This document shows, one piece after another, positions 26,672-35,039 of a stretch of 64,000 nucleotides of DNA; position 1 is the first letter of the stretch; each line of letters starts with the position of its first letter. Below the pieces are notes generated by a model. The model was not told where the DNA came from. It searched no databases and was given only the letters and a program-made list of their open reading frames with translations. A program made the translations under genes and the position numbers. The stretch lies in assembly GCF_014650035.1 (NCBI RefSeq), contig NZ_BMUE01000002.1, positions 682,001-746,000 of the forward strand, given 5' to 3'. The DNA comes from Streptomyces lucensis JCM 4490. GTDB lineage: Bacteria > Actinomycetota > Actinomycetes > Streptomycetales > Streptomycetaceae.

Positions 26672-27438
26672 TGAGCGCGGACCGGGAGAAGCACGACATG
26701 ACGCAGACGGACATCGCCCTCCTCCTCGCGGACGCCGCGGACGAGGTCGAGATCGGCATAGCCCCGGTCCAGGCGGTCATTCGCGGCGGCCGGCGGCGCA
26801 GAGCCCGGCGCTGGGCGGTGGCGGCCGCCACGACGATGGTGCTGGCGGGGTCGACGGGCGCGACGCTGGCGGTGACGGGACTGCCGGGCGACGGACAGCA
26901 GGACCGCGGGACCAGCGTGGCGGCCGAGGCGCGGCACGTGGACCGGCCGCACCTCACGGAGCTGGCCGGGGGCACCGACCAGGGCCAGCGGTGGCGGGTG
27001 GAGCTGTCCGTGTGGGACGCACCGCGCGACAAGGCGGAGGTGACCCGGCAGCTGGAGGCGATGAGGAGGTACGGGATCGATGCGGACGCACTGCCGGAAC
27101 GCTCACATCTGGTCGGCAAGACGTCGCACTTCGCGAGTCTGTACTACGGCGACCGCGGAGGCAGGGTCCTCCTCTTCGACACGGCCCAGGAGTGGAACCG
27201 CATGACGGGCAAGGACATCGAGTTCGGTGCCCTCCCGCTGACGAAGGGAGGCGCCGACCGCGCCGACCGGCTCGTGGTCGGACAGGTGGCCGCGACCGCC
27301 CGGCAGGTCGAGTGCACCTGGGAAGGCGGCACGGGCAGCGTCGTCCGGCCCCGGGCGGCCGCGGGCTCTCCGGTGAAGTGGTTCGTGTGCCTGGGGCCGG
27401 CCGGGAAGGCGAACAAGTCGGCCTGGGTCATGGACTAG
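26671..27438 (+). CDS. single-pass membrane protein coupled to the sigma factor
   Basis: 255 aa from ATG 26671, whose A is the last base of the sigma-gene stop; GTG 26668 is an alternative. An N-terminal cytosolic region of about 45 aa ends in RRRRARR, then one helix (WAVAAATTMVLAGSTGATLAV) and an extracellular domain of about 180 aa. This is the layout of anti-sigma or co-regulator proteins, but no zinc-binding HxxxCxxC motif is present. Role inferred from coupling only. Confidence 0.7.
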   Translation: MSADREKHDMTQTDIALLLADAADEVEIGIAPVQAVIRGGRRRRARRWAVAAATTMVLAGSTGATLAVTGLPGDGQQDRGTSVAAEARHVDRPHLTELAGGTDQGQRWRVELSVWDAPRDKAEVTRQLEAMRRYGIDADALPERSHLVGKTSHFASLYYGDRGGRVLLFDTAQEWNRMTGKDIEFGALPLTKGGADRADRLVVGQVAATARQVECTWEGGTGSVVRPRAAAGSPVKWFVCLGPAGKANKSAWVMD

Positions 27439-27457
27439 TGGTCGGGGGCAGAGCCCC

Positions 27458-28069
27458 TCACAGCCACCCCTGCTGCCGTGCCTCGCGCACCGCCTCCGCC
27501 CGGTTGCGGGTGCCGGTCTTCCCGATCGCGGAGGACAGGTAGTTGCGGACGGTGGACTCGGACAGATGCAGCCGGCCGGCGATGTCGGCGACCGTCGCCC
27601 CGTCCACCGACGCCTTCAGCACCTCGCACTCACGGGCCGTCAGCGGATTGGGCCCGGCGCTGAGCGCGGCCGCGGCCAGCGCCGGGTCGACGACGGTCTC
27701 CCCGGCGAGCACCCGCCGGATCGCCGCGGCCAGCTCCTCCACCGGTCCGTCCTTGACCAGGAAACCGGCCGCTCCGGCCTCCATGGCCCGGCGCAGATAG
27801 CCGGGCCGGCCGAAGGTGGTCAGGATCAGCACCCGGCAGCCGGGCACCCGCTCACGCAGCTCGGCAGCTGCGTCCAGGCCGCTGATGCCCGGCAGTTCGA
27901 TGTCCAGCAGGGCCACGTCCGGCCGATGCAGGAGCGCCGAGTCCACGATCGCGTCGCCGGCCGACACCTGGGCGACCACCTCGATGTCGTCCTCCATGCC
28001 GAGCAGCAGGGCGAGGGCGCCGCGCATCATGCCCTGGTCCTCGGCGAGCAGGACTCGGATGTCGTTCAC
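27458..28069 (-). CDS. NarL/DesR-type response regulator
   Basis: 203 aa. The receiver domain has acidic EDQ (about 10-12), phospho-Asp in VALLDIELPG (about 54-59) and the conserved Lys in FLVKDG. The C-terminal LuxR helix-turn-helix is LTARECEVLKASVDGATVADIAGRL (about 143-167). GTG 28069 has TAGGCT at 28076-28081 with a 6-nt spacer, so transcription is probably leaderless and independent. The likely cognate kinase lies 1.8 kb upstream on the same strand, beyond an oppositely oriented gene. Confidence 0.88.
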   Translation of the reverse strand: MNDIRVLLAEDQGMMRGALALLLGMEDDIEVVAQVSAGDAIVDSALLHRPDVALLDIELPGISGLDAAAELRERVPGCRVLILTTFGRPGYLRRAMEAGAAGFLVKDGPVEELAAAIRRVLAGETVVDPALAAAALSAGPNPLTARECEVLKASVDGATVADIAGRLHLSESTVRNYLSSAIGKTGTRNRAEAVREARQQGWL

Positions 28070-28182
28070 GCCCCAAGCCTAGCCAGGAAGGCAATTCGAA
28101 AACTCGCCACAGTCCGGCTCCGCAGGGGTTGACGGCACCCCGGTGCACTCAAAACAATCACCTCTGCATTCCCGGTAATTGT

Positions 28183-28242
28183 CCGGTATTTCGACGGCTG
28201 AAGAAGTTCGGTATATCGATCGAACGGCGTCCGAAATACCGG
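28183..28242. promoter_or_regulatory. nested inverted repeats upstream of the arabinofuranosidase
   Basis: CCGGTATTTCG at 28183-28193 is mirrored by CGAAATACCGG at 28232-28242. Inside lies GTTCG-N10-CGAAC (28206-28225). Probably a repressor site and promoter region for the gene at 28315, though an RNA structure is possible. Confidence 0.45.
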
Positions 28243-28314
28243 CCATGAGGCCGGGTGTCACGGCTCACCAGCAACGGAACCCGCACTGCCCCCACAACCC
28301 AGCGAGGTGCACCC

Positions 28315-29883
28315 GTGCTCACCAGACTCCCGCGCTCCTTTCCCCGGCCCCTGAGAAAGGCGGCTCTGTCCGTCCTCGCCGTCTGCGCCGCCCTCGCCGC
28401 GCTGCTGCTCGGCACCGGCGCACCGCGGGCCACCGCCGCCGGTTCGCTGCCCTGTGACGTCTACGGCGCCGCCGGCACCCCCTGCGTCGCCGCGCACAGC
28501 CTCGTCCGGGCGCTGTACTCCTCCTACGACGGCCCGCTGTACCAGGTGCAGCGAGCCAGGGACGGTGCGAAGACGAACATCGGCCTGCTGACCGCAGGCG
28601 GATACGCCGACGCGGCCGCGCAGGACTCCTTCTGCTCCGGTACGACCTGCATCGTCACCGAGATCCACGACCAGTCCCCGCGCCACAACGACCTCACGAT
28701 CGAGGGCGCGGGCGGCGCCGGCGCGGCCGACGTCGGAGCACCCGCGGACGCGCTGCCGGTGACCGTCGGCGGGCACCAGGTCTACGGCCTGGAGATATCC
28801 GCCGGCATGGGCTACCGGGACAACTCCACCTCGGGCGTCGCCGTGAACGGACAGGCCGAGGGAATGTACATGGTGACCTCCGGCACCCACGTCAACAACC
28901 GCTGCTGCTTCGACTACGGCAACGCCGAGACCAACAACATGGACACCGGCAACGGCCACATGGACGCCATCAACTTCGGTACCGAATGCTGGTTCGCGCC
29001 GTGCTACGGACAGGGACCATGGGTTCAGGCCGACCTGGAGAACGGGCTGTTCCAGTCCGACGCCGGGTACAGCAGGAACACCTCCGACACCGGCACCGGA
29101 CCGCTGCCGTTCGTGACCGCGCTGCTGAAGAACAACGGGCAGAACCATTTCGCGCTGAAATACGGCAACGCGCAGTCCGGCGGGCTGACCACCACCTATT
29201 CCGGCGGTGAGCCGACCGCCGGCGGCTACTCGCCCATGCACCAGGAGGGCGCGATCGTCCTCGGCACCGGCGGCGACAACAGCAACGGATCCATCGGCTC
29301 CTTCTTCGAGGGCGTCATGACCTCCGGCATACCGACGGACGCCGCCGACAACGCCGTCCAGACCAACATCGTCTCCGCCGGGTACGGCGGCCCGACCGGC
29401 AGCACCGGCACCCTGAACCCGGGCTCGGAGATCTCCCTGCGGGCCACGACCTCCTGCTGCGGCACCGACTACGTCCGCCACCAGAAGGACGCCGCCGTCA
29501 TCTCCCCGGTGACGTCCGGCAGTCCGTCCCTGGACAAGAACGACGCCACCTGGATCGTGCGCCGGGGACTCGCCGACAGCTCCTGCGTCTCCTTCGAGTC
29601 GCGCAACTACCCCGGTGACTTCCTGCGCCACTACGACTACCGGATCCACCGGCAGCCGATGGACGGCACCGCCCAGTTCCGGGCCGACGCCACCTTCTGC
29701 CCGGGGACCGGCAAGAGCGGCACCGGCACCTCGTTCGCCTCGTACAACTACCCGGCGCGATACCTGCGCCACTACGACCACACGCTCTACATAGCGGGCA
29801 ACGGCGGCTCCCACGACTTCGACAGCACCACCTCGTGGGCCGCCGACGTCAGCTGGGCGGTCAGCTCTCCCTGGGCGCCGTAA
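28315..29883 (+). CDS. abfB: secreted alpha-L-arabinofuranosidase (AbfB type, GH54 + CBM42)
   Basis: 522 aa. Signal peptide to about residue 42. The GH54 catalytic domain starts at LPCDVYGAAGTPCVAAHSLV and includes NNRCCFDYGNAE, MDAINFGTECWF and YGQGPWVQADLENGLF. The C-terminal CBM42 arabinose-binding domain shows two visible trefoil repeats, NYPGDFLRHYDYRIHR and NYPARYLRHYDHTLYI. It releases arabinose from plant arabinoxylan side chains. Start GTG 28315 follows GCGAGG. It is opposite in strand to the flanking kinase and regulator and overlaps the kinase 3' end by 23 bp, as if inserted between them. Confidence 0.9.
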   Translation: MLTRLPRSFPRPLRKAALSVLAVCAALAALLLGTGAPRATAAGSLPCDVYGAAGTPCVAAHSLVRALYSSYDGPLYQVQRARDGAKTNIGLLTAGGYADAAAQDSFCSGTTCIVTEIHDQSPRHNDLTIEGAGGAGAADVGAPADALPVTVGGHQVYGLEISAGMGYRDNSTSGVAVNGQAEGMYMVTSGTHVNNRCCFDYGNAETNNMDTGNGHMDAINFGTECWFAPCYGQGPWVQADLENGLFQSDAGYSRNTSDTGTGPLPFVTALLKNNGQNHFALKYGNAQSGGLTTTYSGGEPTAGGYSPMHQEGAIVLGTGGDNSNGSIGSFFEGVMTSGIPTDAADNAVQTNIVSAGYGGPTGSTGTLNPGSEISLRATTSCCGTDYVRHQKDAAVISPVTSGSPSLDKNDATWIVRRGLADSSCVSFESRNYPGDFLRHYDYRIHRQPMDGTAQFRADATFCPGTGKSGTGTSFASYNYPARYLRHYDHTLYIAGNGGSHDFDSTTSWAADVSWAVSSPWAP

Positions 29884-31138
29884 CCGCCCCGACGGCGGCC
29901 GGTTCCGCCGGCTCCACCGGGAGCTCGGCGGTGACCGCGAAGCCGCCGCGCGGCGACGGGCCGGCCCTGAGGGAGCCGCCCGCCGCCGCGAGACGCTCCG
30001 TCAGGCCCGTCAGCCCGGTGCCGCCGATGCCCTCGGCGGGCCGGGTGGCGGCCCGGCCGGTGCCGTTGTCGGTGACGGTGAGCCGCACGTGCTCGGCGGT
30101 GCTGCCTATGGTGATCTCGCAGCGGGAGGCGTCGCTGTGCCGGACCACGTTGGTGACCGCCTCGCGCACCACCCAGCCGAGCAACGCCTCGGTGTCCGGG
30201 GCGAGCGGCGTACCCGACCGGCGCACCACCGGCTCCACGCTCGCCGCGGACAGCGCCGACCGGGCGCGGGTCAGCTCGGTGGCCAGGCTGCCCTCCCGGT
30301 AGCCGGTCACCGCCTCCCGGATCTCGGTCAGCGCCTGCCGGCCCACCGACTCGATGTCGCCGATCTGGGTGAGCGCCGCGTCCATGTCGCGCGGGGCCAG
30401 CCGCCGGGCCGCCTCGGACTTCACCACGATCACCGACAGGGTGTGGCCGAGCAGGTCGTGCAGGTCGCGGGAGAAGCGCAGCCGCTCCTTCTCCACCGCC
30501 TGCCGGGCCAGCTCCTCCCGGGCGGCGCGCAGTTCCCGCACGGCCTCGGAGAGGCCGAGGATCGCGGCGGTCACCATGCTGGACAGGAAGGTGGCGTAGG
30601 CGATGTTCGTGGCGTCCCCCCACTCGTCGCGGACGCCGGAGACGGCGCCCGCGTACACCGCGAGCAGCACGCCGACGCGGCCGAGCCACGGGCCCCGCAG
30701 GGTGGCGCCCGCCGCGAGCCCCAGCAGCGGGAAGAACATCAGCCAGCTGCCGCCGTACCCGAGACCCAGGCCCGTGGTCAGCAGCCCCATGAGCAGCAGG
30801 GCCACCCGGGTGGACGCCGACTCGCGCTTGCCACGGTCGAAGGAGCGGAAGGTGACGTAGATGTACAGGGAGTTGAAGGTGAACAGGCCCAGCCCGCCGA
30901 TCCACGGGTTCGGGGTCTCGCCCTGGAGCAGGTTGGAGAAGGACCCCATGCCCATCATCAGCCAGGGCAGCAGGGCGAAGCCGGTGGGCGGCGGCCCCGG
31001 GTTGCCGACGGCCGGATCCCCGCCGTTCTTCCGGGCGGCCCGCTGTGCGGCCCGGAAGCGCTCCATGTCCGCACGCCAGCGCGACCGCGCCTCGCGCAGT
31101 TCCCGCAGCCGGCCTCTTGTCCGCGCACACCACGACAT
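29861..31138 (-). CDS. DesK/NarX-type sensor histidine kinase
   Basis: 425 aa. About five membrane helices fill residues 55-180. Next come a HisKA_3 dimerisation helix with phospho-acceptor FSRDLHDLLGHTLSVI (about 229-244) and an ATPase domain with VVREAVTNVVRHSDA (N box) and GGTGLTGLTERL (G box). It autophosphorylates and passes phosphate to a NarL-type regulator, here probably the one at 27458-28069. ATG 31138 has a GGGGGACGAGAG leader. The 3' end overlaps the convergent abfB gene. Confidence 0.9.
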   Translation of the reverse strand: MSWCARTRGRLRELREARSRWRADMERFRAAQRAARKNGGDPAVGNPGPPPTGFALLPWLMMGMGSFSNLLQGETPNPWIGGLGLFTFNSLYIYVTFRSFDRGKRESASTRVALLLMGLLTTGLGLGYGGSWLMFFPLLGLAAGATLRGPWLGRVGVLLAVYAGAVSGVRDEWGDATNIAYATFLSSMVTAAILGLSEAVRELRAAREELARQAVEKERLRFSRDLHDLLGHTLSVIVVKSEAARRLAPRDMDAALTQIGDIESVGRQALTEIREAVTGYREGSLATELTRARSALSAASVEPVVRRSGTPLAPDTEALLGWVVREAVTNVVRHSDASRCEITIGSTAEHVRLTVTDNGTGRAATRPAEGIGGTGLTGLTERLAAAGGSLRAGPSPRGGFAVTAELPVEPAEPAAVGAVTAPRES

Positions 31139-31286
31139 CTCTCTCGTCCCCCGATCAGATGGTCCCGCCCGACGGCGGTACGACAGCACAGCGTACGAAC
31201 CGGACGCCCGCCCCCGGCAGGCCCGCGTGTACGGACTCCGGCAGGACGAATGTCACGGGTACCGGCCCGGCGCGTCGTCAGGACGC

Positions 31287-31315
31287 TTCACAGGCCATGA
31301 GCGCTCGGCTATACA
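31287..31315 (+). promoter_or_regulatory. promoter of the MaoC-like gene
   Basis: TTCACA (31287-31292), a 17-bp spacer and TATACA (31310-31315) form a good vegetative-type promoter. The predicted start is near 31322, at the edge of the operator. Confidence 0.6.
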
Positions 31316-31322
31316 GAGGGCA

Positions 31323-31348
31323 CCGGACTGGAACGCGTTCCAGTCCGG
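31323..31348. promoter_or_regulatory. 26-bp perfect palindrome with KstR-type operator core
   Basis: The 26 bases are fully self-complementary. Their centre, TGGAACGCGTTCCA (31329-31342), fits TNNAACNNGTTNNA exactly. It covers the predicted transcription start, an ideal place for repression. Confidence 0.75.
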
Positions 31349-31423
31349 CCCGTGACGACTCCGGTGCGGCCGACGGTGCGGACGGCCGCACCGGGGTCTC
31401 GAACAACCCGGGTCAGGAGCTCC

Positions 31424-32281
31424 ATGCCCATCGACGCAGCCAAGGCCCTCGCCGCCGGGCCCCGCTCCGGCGAGATCGCCTGGACCGCCACGGACGTGCA
31501 GCTGTACCACCTCGGCATCGGCGCCGGTGTCCCCGCCACCGACCCCGGCGAGCTGCGCTACACCCTGGAGTCCCGGCTGCACGTCCTGCCGAGCTTCGCC
31601 ACCGTCGCCGGCGCCGGCTCACCGGGCGTCATCGGCGCGCTGTCCATGCCGGGCATCGAGGCCGATCTGGCCCGCGTCCTGCACGGCGGCCAGTCGCTGA
31701 CGGTCCACCGCCCGATCCCGGTGCGGGGCGCCGCCACCGCCACCTCCCGCGTCACCGGCGTGTACGACAAGGGCACGGCGGCCGTCGTCGTGCTGCGCAC
31801 CGACGTCGCCGACGCCGACGGCCCGCTGTGGACCGACGACGCCCGGATCTTCCTGCGCGGCGAGGGCGGTTGGGGCGGCGACCGCGGCCCCTCCGTCCGC
31901 CCCGACCCGCCCCGGGGCGAGCCCGACCGCACCGTCGACCGGCCGACCCGCGAGGACCAGGCCCTCCTCTACCGCCTCACCGGCGACCGGAACCCGCTGC
32001 ACGCCGATCCCGCGTTCGCCGAGGCCGCCGGGTTCGAACGGCCCGTCCTGCACGGCCTGTGCACCTACGGCATCACGCTCAAGGCGGTCGTGGACACGCT
32101 GCTCGGCGGGGACGTGAGCCGGGTGCGGTCGTACACCACGCGGTTCGCGGGCGTCGTGTACCCGGGGGAGACCCTGCGGGTCCGCATGTGGCGGCGGGAA
32201 GGCGCCGTCCGGGTGGCCGTGAGCGCCGTCGACCGGGACGAGGCTCCCGTCCTCGCCGACACCGTCGTCGCGCACGCCTGA
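31424..32281 (+). CDS. MaoC-like (R)-hydratase/dehydratase, double hotdog
   Basis: 285 aa, two hotdog domains. The C-terminal one carries the hydratase-2 motif YRLTGDRNPLHADPAFAEAAGF (Asp/His pair, about 184-205), then PVLHGLCTYG. It hydrates or dehydrates 3-hydroxyacyl-CoA thioesters in fatty acid or sterol side-chain metabolism. ATG 31424 follows AGGAG. The 26-bp palindrome at its promoter links it to the KstR-like repressor 16 kb away, fitting CoA-ester catabolism. Confidence 0.88.
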   Translation: MPIDAAKALAAGPRSGEIAWTATDVQLYHLGIGAGVPATDPGELRYTLESRLHVLPSFATVAGAGSPGVIGALSMPGIEADLARVLHGGQSLTVHRPIPVRGAATATSRVTGVYDKGTAAVVVLRTDVADADGPLWTDDARIFLRGEGGWGGDRGPSVRPDPPRGEPDRTVDRPTREDQALLYRLTGDRNPLHADPAFAEAAGFERPVLHGLCTYGITLKAVVDTLLGGDVSRVRSYTTRFAGVVYPGETLRVRMWRREGAVRVAVSAVDRDEAPVLADTVVAHA

Positions 32282-32339
32282 TGCCGCCCGTCACCGGAGG
32301 GGACGGCCCCGAGGCGGGACCGGGCCGCGGCGCAACGGC

Positions 32340-32378
32340 GGAGGGGGTCCCCGTCATGACGACGGGAACCCCCTCTCC
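32340..32378. terminator. convergent terminator hairpin
   Basis: GGAGGGGGTCCCCGTC pairs with GACGGGAACCCCCTCTCC between the MaoC gene and the small gene on the other strand. Confidence 0.65.
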
Positions 32379-32428
32379 TTCCGGACCGTCAGGTCCCCTT
32401 TCGGACCATCAGCTCCTCTTCCGAACCG

Positions 32429-32587
32429 TCAGGCAGCCGCCTCGGCCGTCTCCTCCGCCGGCTTGCGGTGCCGGCCGTGCGGAGCCGTCTCGCTCTCCTG
32501 GGCCGCGAGCGGCCCCCGGTGCCGGCCGTGGCCGGTGTCCTCGCGAGAGTCGGCGGACAACTGCTCCATCGTGCTGGTGTCGCTCAT
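32429..32587 (-). CDS. small hydrophilic protein with HGRHR repeats
   Basis: 52 aa from ATG 32587 to TGA 32429-32431. It contains two HGRHR(G/K)P motifs (GHGRHRGPL and PHGRHRKPA) separated by an acidic segment; the C-terminus is Glu/Ala-rich. There is no signal or membrane segment. GGGGTGAG lies upstream. Codon use is typical, and the repeated motif argues for a real gene. Function unknown. Confidence 0.6.
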   Translation of the reverse strand: MSDTSTMEQLSADSREDTGHGRHRGPLAAQESETAPHGRHRKPAEETAEAAA

Positions 32588-32683
32588 CGGACGTACTCAC
32601 CCCGTCAACATGATCTTTCGTACAGCCGAGCGAGTCTAACCGGCACACCAAGGGCCGAATCCAGGCGCACACGCCGACGGGCG

Positions 32684-33994
32684 TTACTTCGTTACAAGAC
32701 CTCCCAGAGGCGCCTGTTGAAGTGGTACGGGACGGGCGGCCACCGGTTCCGGAGGGTCCGTTTCCGTCGCCTGCCGGGACGCGCCGGGCGGCCCGGCGGC
32801 CGCGCCGTCCCGGACCGGTCCCTGCGGACCCACCTCCGCCCGGCCCTCCGGACGTGCCGCGTCCGCCGCCTCCAGCTGCCCGGCCCCGGCTCCCCGGCCC
32901 CTCGTCCCACTCCGGGGCGCCGTCAGCTCCGCCACGCCGCACGGGACGTCCCCCGTGGCGTACGGCAGCCGCAGCACCCCGTCCCGGGTCAACAGCCCGG
33001 CCCCCCGCAACCACCCCTCGGGCGCCGGAAGATGGCACATCAGCCGCTCGGCCGGTCGCCAGACGCCCAGCCAGGTGCCGAACGCCCCGTCGACACGCAG
33101 CGCCACCGCACAGCTCTCCGGCATCAGCATCTGCTCCGGCTGGACCGCGAACGGCGTCACCGTGCAGTCCGGCACCCGCAGGCACTCCGGGAAGCGCACC
33201 GGCAGCGTGCTGCCGAGCACACCCCAGCCCACCCGCGGCCGCCCCGGCGAAGGCGCGTCGGAGGAGATCAGCAGCAGCCCGCTGTCGCGATCGGCGAGCA
33301 GCAACCGGTCGTCGCTGTCCTCGGCGATCTGCAGCAGGGGCGTCACCTCCCCGCGCTCCAGGTCCACCACGACCGTCTTGGTCCGCCCGCCCAGCTCCCG
33401 GTCCAGCGCCAGCATCCGCCCGGCGCCGTCCAGCCACACCCCGCCCGAGCAGAGCCCCGGCACCTCGGCCAGCCGCTCCGGACCCGACGCCCCGCCCGCC
33501 ACCAGCCACACCACGCTGGAGCGCGGGCCGACGGTCAGGGCGTACGCCCGCGCGCCCCCCGGCGCCGGAGGCAGCAGCGTGAGCCGGGTGCCGGGTTCCG
33601 GGCACTCCACCGCGCCCAGCGGCAGCTCGCCGGTGCCGGGCCCGGTCGGGTAGAGCAGCGCGAAGGCGTGCCGCCGCTCCACCAGTCGGTGGATCAGCAC
33701 CCGGCCGTCGCCCATGGGCTGCACCTCGGTGCCGGGCTCCTCCGGCTGGTGGCCGGGCAGCGGCACCGCGTACGGCTCCGGACCGTCCAGCGTCCAGCGC
33801 TCGGGGAACCAGGAGTCGCCGTCCAGGGCGAGCCGGGCCGCGTACGCGCCGTCCGCCGTGAGGACACACCCCGCCACCGGCACACAGCCGCCCGCACCGG
33901 TCGTACCGCCGGCACCGGGCGTACGGCTCGCACCGGGCGCACCGGATGTGTCGGACGTGCCGGTCGAAGGGGGTTCGATCGCACAGACCGTCAT
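32684..33994 (-). CDS. hypothetical protein, probable beta-propeller-like fold
   Basis: 436 aa from ATG 33994, preceded by GGAGGTGA. After a Gly/Thr-rich start the protein alternates short strands and turns, with repeated patterns such as RVLIHRLVERRHAFALLYP and DRLLLADRDSGLLLISSD. These suggest WD40-like or other beta-propeller blades. The last 70 residues are low-complexity Pro/Ala/Arg. No signal peptide or catalytic motif is evident. Monocistronic. Function unknown. Confidence 0.65.
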   Translation of the reverse strand: MTVCAIEPPSTGTSDTSGAPGASRTPGAGGTTGAGGCVPVAGCVLTADGAYAARLALDGDSWFPERWTLDGPEPYAVPLPGHQPEEPGTEVQPMGDGRVLIHRLVERRHAFALLYPTGPGTGELPLGAVECPEPGTRLTLLPPAPGGARAYALTVGPRSSVVWLVAGGASGPERLAEVPGLCSGGVWLDGAGRMLALDRELGGRTKTVVVDLERGEVTPLLQIAEDSDDRLLLADRDSGLLLISSDAPSPGRPRVGWGVLGSTLPVRFPECLRVPDCTVTPFAVQPEQMLMPESCAVALRVDGAFGTWLGVWRPAERLMCHLPAPEGWLRGAGLLTRDGVLRLPYATGDVPCGVAELTAPRSGTRGRGAGAGQLEAADAARPEGRAEVGPQGPVRDGAAAGPPGASRQATETDPPEPVAARPVPLQQAPLGGLVTK

Positions 33995-34181
33995 GGTTCG
34001 GTCACCTCCGGCGACGAAGCTAGTTTTCGCACGCACAGGCGGGGGACCGGCCCTCGGCCGCTTCACACATACGTGTGGCGCAGAAGCGATTCACCTGAGG
34101 AAACCGGGACGTCTGTGCTGACCGGGAAGACAGCGGGCGGATGCGGTACAGCCCCGCCCAACAGCCAGGTAGCCTTTTCCC

Positions 34182-35039
34182 GTGCCCCGTCTGTCTGAAG
34201 TCATCGCCGCGCTGGAGAACCTGTGGCCCGCCGAGCGGGCCGAGTCCTGGGACGCGGTCGGCACGGTCGTGGGCGACCCCGACCAGGACGTCACCCGGGT
34301 GCTGTTCGCCGTCGACCCCGTCAAGGAGACCGTCGAGGAGGCGGTGAAGCTCGGCGCCGACCTGCTGGTCACCCACCACCCGCTCTACCTGCGGGGGACG
34401 ACCACGGTCGCGGCCTCCACCTTCAAGGGCCGCGTCGTGCACACGCTCATCAAGAACGACATCGCGCTGCACGTCGCCCACACCAACGCCGACACCGCCG
34501 ACCCCGGCGTCTCCGACGCCCTCGCCGGCGCGCTCGACCTGCGCGTCGTGCGTCCCCTGGTGCCGGACCCGACCGACCCCGGCGGCTGCCGGGGCCTGGG
34601 CCGGGTCTGCGAACTCGACCACCCCCTCACCGTCCGTGAGCTGGCCGCCCGGGTCGCCGAGCGGCTGCCCGCCACCGCCCAGGGCATCCGCGTGGCCGGC
34701 GACCCGGACGCCGTGGTCCGCACCATCGCCGTCAGCGGCGGTTCCGGCGACAGCCTCTTCGACCAGGTCCGCGAGGCCGGCGTCGATGCCTTCCTCACCG
34801 CCGACCTGCGCCACCACCCGGCCTCCGAGGCGGTCGCCCACAGTCCGATCGCGCTGCTCGACGCGGCGCACTGGGCCACCGAGTGGCCCTGGTGCGAGCT
34901 GGCCGCAGCCCAGCTCGACGAGATCTCCGACCGCCACGGCTGGGACCTCCGGGTCCACGTCTCGAAGACGGTCACCGACCCCTGGACCGCCCACGCGGCG
35001 TCCACCGTCACCACTAGCCAATTGGGAGCCCCCAACTGA
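34182..35039 (+). CDS. Nif3-like dinuclear metal centre protein
   Basis: 285 aa of the NIF3/DUF34 family, hexameric proteins with two metal ions per subunit. Metal motifs LLVTHHPLYLRG (about 66-77) and HTNADTADPGVSDALA (about 98-113) are intact, with HWATEWPW near the C-terminus. The reaction is not firmly established for the family. GTG 34182 is preceded by TAGCCT at 34170-34175 with a 6-nt spacer and no ribosome binding site, so probably leaderless. It is followed in overlap by the zinc-ribbon gene. Confidence 0.9.
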   Translation: MPRLSEVIAALENLWPAERAESWDAVGTVVGDPDQDVTRVLFAVDPVKETVEEAVKLGADLLVTHHPLYLRGTTTVAASTFKGRVVHTLIKNDIALHVAHTNADTADPGVSDALAGALDLRVVRPLVPDPTDPGGCRGLGRVCELDHPLTVRELAARVAERLPATAQGIRVAGDPDAVVRTIAVSGGSGDSLFDQVREAGVDAFLTADLRHHPASEAVAHSPIALLDAAHWATEWPWCELAAAQLDEISDRHGWDLRVHVSKTVTDPWTAHAASTVTTSQLGAPN

